Of a DNA stretch of 64,000 nucleotides, positions 40,110 through 52,382 are shown one piece after another. The stretch covers positions 1 through 64,000 of the forward strand of contig NW_027137018.1 of NCBI RefSeq assembly GCF_040869045.1, in the 5' to 3' direction. The translations under genes were made by a program, and so were the position numbers. The first letter of the stretch is position 1, and every line of letters begins with the position of its first letter. The DNA is from Eurosta solidaginis. Taxonomy: Eukaryota > Arthropoda > Insecta > Diptera > Tephritidae. The notes beneath the pieces are model-generated. The model had not been told where the DNA came from and ran no database searches. It saw nothing but the letters and a program-made list of their open reading frames with translations.

Positions 40110-42890
40110 TCTAGAATTAAAGGATATACAACGAGAAACAACGTTTGACAACCTTTAAACAATTTTAATAACTATCTCAAAAATTGTCGCTCTCATGCAA
40201 ACAACTGCTGAGTTATCTACTCAAATTTGTTGAACAAACGACTTACGTATTTTAAACATGCTAACCTTTAGCCCGGTAAGCAAATTAAAAAAAAAAACGC
40301 AATATGTAGGCTACACGAGAACGGAGACGTCGAGTAACCAAACAAATGCGTTAAACAAATTTGTACACGTTATTTATCAATTTAACTCTAGAATTAAAGG
40401 ATATACAACGAGAAACAACGTTTGACAACCTTTAAACAGTTTTAATAACTATCTCAAAAATTATCGCTCTGATGCAAACAACTGATGAGTTATCTACTTA
40501 AATATGATGAACAAAACGACTTACGTATTTTAAACATGCTAACCTTTAGCCAGGTAAGCAAATTAAAAAAAAAACGCAATATGTAGGCTACACGAGAACG
40601 GAGACGTCGAGTAACCAAAACAAATGCGTTAAACAAATTCGTACACGTTATTTATCAATTTAACTCTAGAATTAAAGGATATACAACGAGAAACAACGTT
40701 TGACAACCTTTAAACAGTTTTAATAACTATCTCAAAAATTATCGCTCTGATGCAAACAACTGATGAGTTATCTACTTAAATATGATGAACAAAACGACTT
40801 ACGTATTTTAAACATGCTAACCTTTAGCCAGGTAAAGCAAATTAAAAAAAAACGCAATATGTAGGCTACACGAGAACGGAGACGTCGAGTAACCAAAACA
40901 AATGCGTTAAACAAATTCGTACACGTTATTTATCAATTTAACTCTAGAATTAAAGGATATACAACGAGAAACAACGTTTGACAACTTTTAAACAGTTTTA
41001 ATAACTATCTCAAAAATTATCGCTCTGATGCAAACAACTGATGAGTTATCTACTTAAATTTGATGAACAAAACGACTTACGTATTTTAAACATGCTAACC
41101 TTTAGCCCGGTAAGCAAATTAAAAAAAAACGCAATATGTAGGCTACACGAGAACGGAGACGTCGAGTAACCAAAACAAATGCGTTAAACAAATTCGTACA
41201 CGTTATTTATCAATTTAACTCTAGAATTAAAGGATATACAACGAGAAACAACGTTTGACAACTTTAAACAGTTTTAATAACTATCTCAAAAATTATCGCT
41301 CTGATGCAAACAACTGATGAGTTATCTACTTAAATATGATGAACAAAACGACTTACGTATTTTAAACATGCTAACCTTTAGCCCGGTAAGCAAATTAAAA
41401 AAAAAAACGGAATATGTAGGCTACACGAGGACGGAGACGTCGAGTACCAAAACAAATGCGTTAAACAAATTCGTACACGTTATTTATCAATTTAACTCTA
41501 GAATTAAAGGATATACAACGAGAAACAACGTTTGACAACCCTTTAAACAGTTTTAATAACTATCTCAAAAATTGTCGCTCTGATGCAAACAACTGATGAG
41601 TTTATCTACTTAAATTTGATGAACAAAACGACTTACGTATTTTAAACATGCTAACCTTTAGCCAGGAAGCAAATTAAAAAAAAAACGCAATATGTAGGCT
41701 ACACGAGAACGGAGACGTCGAGTAACCAAAACAAATGCGTTAAACAAATTCGTACACGTTATTTATCAATTTAACTCTAGAATTAAAGGATATACAACGA
41801 GAAACAACGTTTGACAACCTTTAAACAGTTTTAATAACTATCTCAAAAATTGTCGCTCTGATGCAAACAACTGATGAGTTATCTACTTAAATATGATGAA
41901 CAAAACGACTTACGTATTTTAAACATGCTAACCTTTAGCCCGGTAAGCAAATTAAAAAAAAACGCAATATGTGGGCTACACGAGAACGGAGACGTCGAGT
42001 AACCAAAACAAATGCGTTAAACAAATTCGTACACGTTATTTATCATTTAACTCTAGAATTAAAGGATATACAACGAGAAACAACGTTTGACAACCTTTAA
42101 ACAGTTTTAATAACTATCTCAAAAATTATCGCTCTGATGCAAACAACTGATGAGTTATCTTATCTACTTAAATATGATGAACAAAACGACTTACGTATTT
42201 TAAACATGCTAACCTTTAGCCAGGTAAGCAAATTAAAAAAAAAAAGCAATATGTAGGCTACACGAGAACGGAGACGTCGAGTAACCAAAACAAATGCGTT
42301 AAACAAATTCGTACACGTTATTTATCAATTTAACTCTAGAATTAAAGGATATACAACGAGAAACAACGTTTGACAACCTTTAAACAGTTTTAATAACTAT
42401 CTCAAAAATTGTCGCTCTGATGCAAACAACTGATGAGTTATCTACTTAAATTTGATGAACAAAACGACTTACGTATTTTAAACATGCTAACCTTTAGCCC
42501 GGTAAGCAAATTAAAAAAAAAACGCAATATGTAGGCTACACGAGAACGGAGACGTCGAGTAACCAAAACAAATGCGTTAAACAAATTCGTACACGTTATT
42601 TATCAATTTAACTCTAGAATTAAAGGATATACAACGAGAAACAACGTTTGACAACCTTTAAACAGTTTTAATAACTATCTCAAAAATTATCGCTCTGATG
42701 CAAACAACTGATGAGTTATCTACTTAAATATGATGAACAAAACGACTTACGTATTTTAAACATGCTAACCTTTAGCCAGTTAAGCAAATTAAAAAAAAAA
42801 CGCAATATGTAGGCTACACGAGAACGGAGACGTCGAGTAACCAAAACAAATGCGTTAAACAAATTCGTACACGTTATTTATCAATTTAAC
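40110..42890 (+). repeat. 10-monomer tandem repeat, copy 2
   Basis: Adjacent copy of the preceding ten monomers, shared markers as listed there. It contains an unusual number of single-base indels (e.g. 40237, 40340, 40836, 41264, 41446, 41541, 41601, 41667, 42045) and a 5-bp insertion at about 42,159. The changes are not shared with copy 1, so they arose, or were introduced by sequencing or assembly, after the duplication. Confidence 0.8.
42155..42166 (+). repeat. 5-bp insertion in a monomer
   Basis: gagttatctac reads gagttatcttatctac: a 5-bp direct duplication of ttatc/tatct. It occurs once in the window, inside the second indel-rich stretch. Confidence 0.85.
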
Positions 42891-45800
42891 TCTAGAATTA
42901 TAGGATATACAACGAGAAACAACGTTTGACAACCTTAAAACAGTTTTAATAACTATCTCAAAAATTGTCGCTCTGATGCAAACAACTGATGAGTTATCTA
43001 CTTAAATTTGATGAACAAAACGACTTACGTATTTTAAACATGCTAACTTTTAGCCCGGTAAGCAAATTAAAAAAAAAACGCAATATGTAGGCTACACGAG
43101 AACGGAGACGTCGAGTAACCAAAACAAATGCGTTAAACAAATTTGTACACGTTATTTATCAATTTAACTCTAGAATTAAAGGATATACAACGAGAAACAA
43201 CGTTTGACAACCTTTAAACAGTTTTAATAACTATCTCAAAAATTATCGCTCTGATGCAAACAACTGATGAGTTATCTACTTAAATATGATGAACAAAACG
43301 ACTTACGTATTTTAAACATGCTAACCTTTAGCCCGGTAAGCAAATTAAAAAAAAAACGCAATATGTAGGCTACACGAGAACGGAGACGTCGAGTAACCAA
43401 AACAAATGCGTTAAACAAATTCGTACACGTTATTTATCAATTTAACTCTAGAATTAAAGGATATACAACGAGAAACAACGTTTGACAACCTTTAAACAGT
43501 TTTAATAACTATCTCAAAAATTGTCGCTCTGATGCAAACAACTGATGAGTTATCTACTTAAATTTGATGAACAAAACGACTTACGTATTTTAAACATGCT
43601 AACCTTTAGCCAGGTAAGCAAATTAAAAAAAAACGCAATATGTAGGCTACACGAGAACGGAGACGTCGAGTAACCAAAACAAATGCGTTAAACAAATTCG
43701 TACACGTTATTTATCAATTTAACTCTAGAATTAAAGGATATACAACGAGAAACAACGTTTGACAACCTTTAAACAGTTTTAATAACTATCTCAAAAATTA
43801 TCGCTCTGATGCAAACAACTGATGAGTTATCTACTTAAATTTGATGAACAAAACGACTTACGTATTTTAAACATGCTAACCTTTAGCCCGGTAAGCAAAT
43901 TAAAAAAAAAACGCAATATGTAGGCTACACGAGAACGGAGACGTCGAGTAACCAAAACAAATGCGTTAAACAAATTCGTACACGTTATTTATCAATTTAA
44001 CTCTAGAATTAAAGTATATACAACGAGAAACAACGTTTGACAACCTTTAAACAGTTTTAATAACTATCTCAAAAATTGTCGCTCTGATGCAAACAACTGC
44101 TGAGTTATCTACTCAAATATGATGAACAAAACGACTTACCTATTTTAAACATGCTAACCTTTAGCCAGGTAAGCAAATTAAAAAAAAAACGCAATATGTA
44201 GGCTACACGAGAACGGAGACGTCGAGTAACCAAAACAAATGCGTTAAACAAATTCGTACACGTTATTTATCAATTTAACTCTAGAATTAAAGGATATACA
44301 ACGAGAAACAACGTTTGACAACCTTTAAACAGTTTTAATAACTATCTCAAAAATTGTCGCTCTGATGCAAACAACTGATGAGTTATCTACTTAAATTTGA
44401 TGAACAAAACGACTTACGTATTTTAAACATGCTAACTTTTAGCCCGGAAAGCAAATTAAAAAAAAAACGCAATATGTAGGCTACACGAGAACGGAGACGT
44501 CGAGTAACCAAAACAAATGCGTTAAACAAATTTGTACACGTTATTTATCAATTTAACTCTAGAATTAAAGGATATACAACGAGAAACAACGTTTGACAAC
44601 CTTTAAACAGTTTTAATAACTATCTCAAAAATTATCGCTCTGATGCAAACAACTGATGAGTTATCTACTTAAATTTGATGAACAAAACGACTTACGTATT
44701 TTAAACATGCTAACCTTTAGCCCGGTAAGCAAATTAAAAAAAAAAACGCAATATGTAGGCTACACGAGAACGGAGACGTCGAGTAACCAAAACAAATGCG
44801 TTAAACAAATTCGTACACGTTATTTATCAATTTAACTCTAGAATTAAAGGATATACAACGAGAAACAACGTTTGACAACCTTTAAACAGTTTTAATAACT
44901 ATCTCAAAAATTATCGCTCTGATGCAAACAACTGATGAGTTATCTACTTAAATATGATGAACAAAACGACTTACGTATTTTAAACATGCTAACCTTTAGC
45001 CCGGTAAGCAAATTAAAAAAAAAACGCAATATGTAGGCTACACGAGAACGGAGACGTCGAGTAACCAAAACAAATGCGTTAAACAAATTCGTACACGTTA
45101 TTTATCAATTTAACTCTAGAATTAAAGGATATACAACGAGAAACAACGTTTGACAACCTTTAAACAGTTTTAATAACTATCTCAAAAATTATCGTTCTGA
45201 TGCAAACAACTGATGAGTTATCTACTTAAATATGATGAACAAAACGACTTACGTATTTTAAACATGCTAACCTTTAGCCAGGTAAGAAAATTAAAAAAAA
45301 AAACGCAATATGTAGGCTACACGAGAACGGAGACGTCGAGTAACCAAAACAAATGCGTTAAACAAATTCGTACACGTTATTTATCAATTTAACTCTAGAA
45401 TTAAAGGATATACAACGAGAAACAACGTTTGACAACCTTTAAACAGTTTTAATAACTATCTCAAAAATTATCGCTCTGATGCAAACAACTGATGAGTTAT
45501 CTACTTAAATTTGATGAACAAAACGACTTACGTATTTTAAACATGCTAACCTTTAGCCCGGTAAGCAAATTAAAAAAAAAACGCAATATGTAGGCTACAC
45601 GAGAACGGAGACGTCGAGTAACCAAAACAAATGCGTTAAACAAATTCGTACACGTTATTTATCAATTTAACTCTAGAATTAAAGGATATACAACGAGAAA
45701 CAACGTTTGACAACCTTTAAACAGTTTTAATAACTATCTCAAAAATTATCGCTCTGATGCAAACAACTGATGAGTTATCTACTTAAATATGATGAACAAA

Positions 45801-46507
45801 ACGACTTACGTATTTTAAACATGCTAACCTTTAGCCAGGTAAGCAAATTAAAAAAAAAACGCAATATGTAGGCTACACGAGAACGGAGACGTCGAGTAAC
45901 CAAAACAAATGCGTTAAACAAATTCGTACACGTTATTTATCAATTTAACTCTAGAATTAAAGGATATACAACGAGAAACAACGTTTGACAACCTTTAAAC
46001 AATTTTAATAACTATCTCAAAAATTGTCGCTCTGATGCAAACAACTGATGAGTTATCTACTTAAATTTGATGAACAAAACGACTTACGTATTTTAAACAT
46101 GCTAACCTTTAGCCCGGTAAGCAAATTAAAAAAAAAACGCAATATGTAGGCTACACGAGAACGGAGACGTCGAGTAACCAAAACAAATGCGTTAAACAAA
46201 TTCGTACACGTTATTTATCAATTTAACTCTAGAATTAAAGGATATACAACGAGAAACAACGTTTGACAACCTTTAAACAGTTTTAATAACTATCTCAAAA
46301 ATTATCGCTCTGATGCAAACAACTGATGAGTTATCTACTTAAATTTGATGAACAAAACGACTTACGTATTTTAAACATGCTAACCTTTAGCCCGGTAAGC
46401 AAATTAAAAAAAAAAAACGCAATATGTAGGCTACACGAGAACGGAGACGTCGAGTAACCAAAACAAATGCGTTAAACAAATTCGTACACGTTATTTATCA
46501 ATTTAAC

Positions 46508-47897
46508 TCTAGAATTAAAGGATATACAACGAGAAACAACGTTTGACAACCTTTAAACAATTTTAATAACTATCTCAAAAATTATCGCTCTGATGCAAAC
46601 AACTGATGAGTTATCTACTTAAATTTGATGAACAAAACGACTTACGTATTTTAAACATGCTAACCTTTAGCCCGGTAAGCAAATTAAAAAAAAAAACGCA
46701 ATATGTAGGCTACACGAGAACGGAGACGTCGAGTAACCAAAACAAATGCGTTAAACAAATTCGTACACGTTATTTATCAATTTAACTCTAGAATTAAAGA
46801 TATACAACGAGAAACAACGTTTGACAACCTTTAAACAGTTTTAATAACTATCTCAAAAATTATCGCTCTGATGCAAACAACTGATGAGTTATCTACTTAA
46901 ATATGATGAACAAAACGACTTACGTATTTTAAACATGCTAACCTTTAGCCAGGTAAGCAAATTTAAAAAAAAACGCAATATGTAGGCTACACGAGAACGG
47001 AGACGTCGAGTAACCAAAACAAATGCGTTAAACAAATTCGTACACGTTATTTATCAATTTAACTCTAGAATTAAAGGATATACAACGAGAAACAACGTTT
47101 GACAACCTTTAAACAATTTTAATAACTATCTCAAAAATTGTCGCTCTGATGCAAACAACTGATGAGTTATCTACTTAAATATGATGAACAAAACGACTTA
47201 CGTATTTTAAACATGCTAACCTTTAGCCAGGTAAGCAAATTAAAAAAAAAAAGCAATATGTAGGCTACACGAGAACGGAGACGTCGAGTAACCAAAACAA
47301 ATACGTTAAACAAATTCGTACACGTTATTTATCAATTTAACTCTAGAATTAAAGGATATACAACGAGAAACAACGTTTGACAACTTTTAAACAGTTTTAA
47401 TAACTATCTCAAAAATTATCGCTCTGATGCAAACAACTGATGAGTTATCTACTTAAATTTTATGAACAAAACGACTTACGTATTTTAAACATGCTAACCT
47501 TTAGCCCGGTAAGCAAATTAAAAAAAAAACGCAATATGTAGGCTACACGAGAACGGAGACGTCGAGTAACCAAAACAAATGCGTTAAACAAATTCGTACA
47601 CGTTATTTATCAATTTAACTCTAGAATTAAAGGATGTACAACGAGAAACAACGTTTGACAACCTTTAAACAGTTTTAATAACTATCTCAAAAATTATCGC
47701 TCTGATGCAAACAACTGATGAGTTATCTACTTAAATTTGATGAACAAAACGACTTACGTATTTTAAACATGCTAACCTTTAGCCCGGTAAGCAAATTAAA
47801 AAAAAAACGCAATATGTAGGCTGCACGAGAACGGAGACGTCGAGTAACCAAAACAAATGCGTTAAACAAATTCGTACACGTTATTTATCAATTTAAC
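46508..47897 (+). repeat. 5-monomer tandem duplication, copy 1
   Basis: Five monomers (1,390 bp) with private markers caatttt (46,559), aaagatata (46,799), the A-run lacking cg (47,248), aaatacg (47,302), caacttttaaac (47,388) and ggatgtac (47,635). All recur 1,389-1,390 bp later. B1 holds a single version at 31,211-32,600, so the duplication is specific to B2. Private differences here are aaatttaaaa near 46,960, caatttt near 47,114 and aattttatg near 47,457. Confidence 0.85.
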
Positions 47898-49288
47898 TCT
47901 AGAATTAAAGGATATACAACGAGAAACAACGTTTGACAACCTTTAAACAATTTTAATAACTATCTCAAAAATTATCGCTCTGATGCAAACAACTGATGAG
48001 TTATCTACTTAAATTTGATGAACAAAACGACTTACGTATTTTAAACATGCTAACCTTTAGCCCGGTAAGCAAATTAAAAAAAAAAACGCAATATGTAGGC
48101 TACACGAGAACGGAGACGTCGAGTAACCAAAACAAATGCGTTAAACAAATTCGTACACGTTATTTATCAATTTAACTCTAGAATTAAAGATATACAACGA
48201 GAAACAACGTTTGACAACCTTTAAACAGTTTTAATAACTATCTCAAAAATTATCGCTCTGATGCAAACAACTGATGAGTTATCTACTTAAATATGATGAA
48301 CAAAACGACTTACGTATTTTAAACATGCTAACCTTTAGCCAGGTAAGCAAATTAAAAAAAAAACGCAATATGTAGGCTACACGAGAACGGAGACGTCGAG
48401 TAACCAAAACAAATGCGTTAAACAAATTCGTACACGTTATTTATCAATTTAACTCTAGAATTAAAGGATATACAACGAGAAACAACGTTTGACAACCTTT
48501 AAACAGTTTTAATAACTATCTCAAAAATTGTCGCTCTGATGCAAACAACTGATGAGTTATCTACTTAAATATGATGAACAAAACGACTTACGTATTTTAA
48601 ACATGCTAACCTTTAGCCAGGTAAGCAAATTAAAAAAAAAAAGCAATATGTAGGCTACACGAGAACGGAGACGTCGAGTAACCAAAACAAATACGTTAAA
48701 CAAATTCGTACACGTTATTTATCAATTTAACTCTAGAATTAAAGGATATACAACGAGAAACAACGTTTGACAACTTTTAAACAGTTTTAATAACTATCTC
48801 AAAAATTATCGCTCTGATGCAAACAACTGATGAGTTATCTACTTAAATTTGATGAACAAAACGACTTACGTATTTTAAACATGCTAACCTTTAGCCCGGT
48901 AAGCAAATTAAAAAAAAAACGCAATATGTAGGCTACACGAGAACGGAGACGTCGAGTAACCAAAACAAATGCGTTAAACAAATTCGTACACGTTATTTAT
49001 CAATTTAACTCTAGAATTAAAGGATGTACAACGAGAAACAACGTTTGACAACCTTTAAACAGTTTTAATAACTATCTCAAAAATTATCGCTCTGATGCAA
49101 ACAACTGATGAGTTATCTACTTAAATATGATGAACAAAACGACTTACGTATTTTAAACATGCTAACCTTTAGCCAGGTAAGCAAATTTAAAAAAAAAACG
49201 CAATATGTAGGCTACACGAGAACGGAGACGTCGAGTAACCAAAACAAATGCGTTAAACAAATTCGTACACGTTATTTATCAATTTAAC
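47898..49288 (+). repeat. 5-monomer tandem duplication, copy 2
   Basis: Immediate repeat of the preceding five monomers: caatttt 47,949, aaagatata 48,188, A-run lacking cg 48,638, aaatacg 48,691, caacttttaaac 48,776, ggatgtac 49,024. The first monomer pair is joined by a unit with ggctgcacg (47,823). After this copy the sequence resumes the B1 order at about 32.6 kb. Confidence 0.85.
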
Positions 49289-51422
49289 TCTAGAATTAAA
49301 GGATATACAACGAGAAACAACGTTTGACAACCTTTAAACAGTTTTAATAACTATCTCAAAAATTATCGCTCTGATGCAAACAACTGATGAGTTATCTACT
49401 TAAATTTGATGAACAAAACGACTTACGTATTTTAAACATGCTAACCTTTAGCCCGGTAAGCAAATTAAAAAAAAAACGCAATATGTAGGCTACACGAGAA
49501 CGGAGACGTCGAGTAACCAAAACAAATGCGTTAAACAAATTCGTACACGTTATTTATCAATTTAACTCTAGAATTAAAGGATATACAACGAGAAACAACG
49601 TTTGACAACCTTTAAACAGTTTTAATAACTATCTCAAAAATTATCGCTCTGATGCAAACAACTGATGAGTTATCTACTTAAATATGATGAACAAAACGAC
49701 TTACGTATTTTAAACATGCTAACCTTTAGCCCGGTAAGCAAATTAAAAAAAAAACGCAATATGTGGGCTACACGAGAACGGAGACGTCGAGTAACCAAAA
49801 CAAATGCGTTAAACAAATTCGTACACGTTATTTATCAATTTAACTCTAGAATTAAATGATATACAACGAGAAACAACGTTTGAAAACCTTTAAACAGTTT
49901 TAATAACTATCTCAAAAATTATCGCTCTGATGCAAACAACTGATGAGTTATCTACTTAAATATGATGAACAAAACGACTTACGTATTTTAAACATGCTAA
50001 CCTTTAGCCCGGTAAGCAAATTAAAAAAAAAAACGCAATATGTAGGCTACACGAGAACGGAGACGTCGAGTAACCAAAACAAATACGTTAAACAAATTCG
50101 TACACGTTATTTATCAATTTAACTCTAGAATTAAAGGATATACAACGAGAAACAACGTTTGACAACCTTTAAACAATTTTAATAACTATCTCAAAAATTA
50201 TCGCTCTGATGCAAACAACTGATGAGTTATCTACATAAATTTGATGAACAAAACGACTTACGTATTTTAAACATGCTATTCTTTAGCCCGGTAAGCAAAT
50301 TAAAAAAAAAACGCAATATGTAGGCTACACGAGAACGGAGACGTCGAGTAACCAAAACAAATGCGTTAAACAAATTCGTACACGTTATTTATCAATTTAA
50401 CTCTATAATTAAAGGATATACAACGAGAAACAACGTTTGACAACCTTTAAACAATTTTAATAACTATCTCAAAAATTGTCGCTCTGATGCAAACAACTGC
50501 TGAGTTATCTACTCAAATTTGTTGAACAAAACGACTTACGTATTTTAAACATGCTAACCTTTAGCCCGGTAAGCAAATTAAAAAAAAACGCAATATGTAG
50601 GCTACACGAGGACGGAGACGTCGAGTAACCAAAACAAATGCGTTAAACAAATTCGTACACGTTATTTATCAATTTAACTCTAGAATTAAAGGATATACAA
50701 CGAGAAACAACGTTTGACAACCTTTAAACAGTTTTAATAACTATCTCAAAAATTATCGCTCTGATGCAAACAACTGATGAGTTATCTACTTAAATTTGAT
50801 GAACAAAACGACTTACGTATTTTAAACATGCTAACCTTTAGCCCGGTAAGCAAATTAAAAAAAAAAAACGCAATATGTAGGCTACACGAGAACGGAGACG
50901 TCGAGTAACCAAAACAAATGCGTTAAACAAATTCGTAGACGTTATTTATCAATTTAACTCTAGAATTAAAGGATATACAACGAGAAACAACGTTTGACAA
51001 CCTTTAAACAGTTTTAATAACTATCTCAAAAATTGTCGCTCTGATGCAAACAACTGATGAGTTATCTACTTAAATTTGATGAACAAAACGACTTACGTAT
51101 TTTAAACATGCTAACCTTTAGCCCGGTAAGCAAATTAAAAAAAAAACGCAATATGTAGGCTACACGAGAACGGAGACGTCGAGTAACCAAAACAAATGCG
51201 TTAAACAAATTCGTACACGTTATTTATCAATTTAACTCTAGAATTAAAGGATATACAACGAGAAACAACGTTTGACAACCTTTAAACAGTTTTAATAACT
51301 ATCTCAAAAATTATCGCTCTGATGCAAACAACTGATGAGTTATCTACTTAAATTTGATGAACAAAACGACTTACGTATTTTAAACATGCTAACCTTTAGC
51401 CCGGTAAGCAAATTAAAAAAAA

Positions 51423-51492
51423 ACGCAATATGTAGGCTACACGAGAACGGAGACGTCACGCAATATGTAGGCTACACGAGAACGGAGACGTC
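51423..51492 (+). repeat. 35-bp tandem duplication inside a monomer
   Basis: The segment from acgcaatatg to gagacgtc (51423-51457) is immediately repeated at 51458-51492. The monomer is thus longer by 35 bp and has two GACGTC sites. It is the only such event in the window and has no counterpart in B1. Confidence 0.95.
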
Positions 51493-52382
51493 GAGTAACC
51501 AAAACAAATGCGTTAAACAAATTCGTACACGTTATTTATCAATTTAACTCTAGAATTAAAGGATATACAACGAGAAACAACGTTTGACAACCTTTAAACA
51601 GTTTTAATAACTATCTCAAAAATTATCGCTCTGATGCAAACAACTGATGAGTTATCTACTTAAATATGATGAACAAAACGACTTACGTATTTTAAACATG
51701 CTAACCTTTAGCCAGGTAAGCAAATTAAAAAAAAAACGCAATATGTAGGCTACACGAGAACGGAGACGTCGAGTAACCAAAACAAATGCGTTAAACAAAT
51801 TCGTACACGTTATTTATCAATTTAACTCTAGAATTAAAGGATATACAACGAGAAACAACGTTTGACAACTTTTAAACAGTTTTAATAACTATCTCAAAAA
51901 TTATCGCTCTGATGCAAACAACTGATGAGTTATCTACTTAAATTTGATGAACAAAACGACTTACGTATTTTAAACATGCTAACCTTTAGCCCGGTAAGCA
52001 AATTAAAAAAAAAACGCAATATGTAGGCTACACGAGAACGGAGACGTCGAGTAACCAAAACAAATGCGTTAAACAAATTCGTACACGTTATTTATCAATT
52101 TAACTCTAGAATTAAAGGATATACAACGAGAAACAACGTTTGACAACCTTTAAACAGTTTTAATAACTATCTCAAAAATTATCGCTCTGATGCAAACAAC
52201 TGATGAGTTATCTACTTAAATATGATGAACAAAACGACTTACGTATTTTAAACATGCTAACCTTTAGCCCGGTAAGCAAATTAAAAAAAAAACGCAATAT
52301 GTAGGCTACACGAGAACGGAGACGTCGAGTAACCAAAACAAATGCGTTAAACAAATTCGTACACGTTATTTATCAATTTAAC

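Larger units (their letters stand above)
26510..42050 (+). repeat. Domain B large repeat, copy B1
   Basis: This segment recurs further right with changing offsets. The offset is about 15,549 bp (56 monomers) at 27.5-29.7 kb: aaatttgtac 27592/43141, aaagtatatac 28464/44013, gtaagaaaatt 29735/45286. It is 15,299 bp (55 monomers) at 31-32 kb: aaagatata 31500/46799, ggatgtac 32336/47635. It is 16,687 bp (60) at 33-34 kb: gtgggc 33077/49764, attcttta 33590/50279. It is about 15,052 bp (54) at 36.8-39.3 kb: ctctcatg 37411/52463, gtgggg 39197/54249. Each step is a whole number of monomers, apart from the 22-bp deletion and 35-bp duplication noted elsewhere. This copy contains an extra 10-monomer repeat near its right end. 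Confidence 0.8.

Noticed and set aside
51335..51547. 70-codon open frame containing a repeated segment
   Set aside because: It is produced by the 35-bp internal duplication together with A-run length; an incidental frame in satellite DNA.
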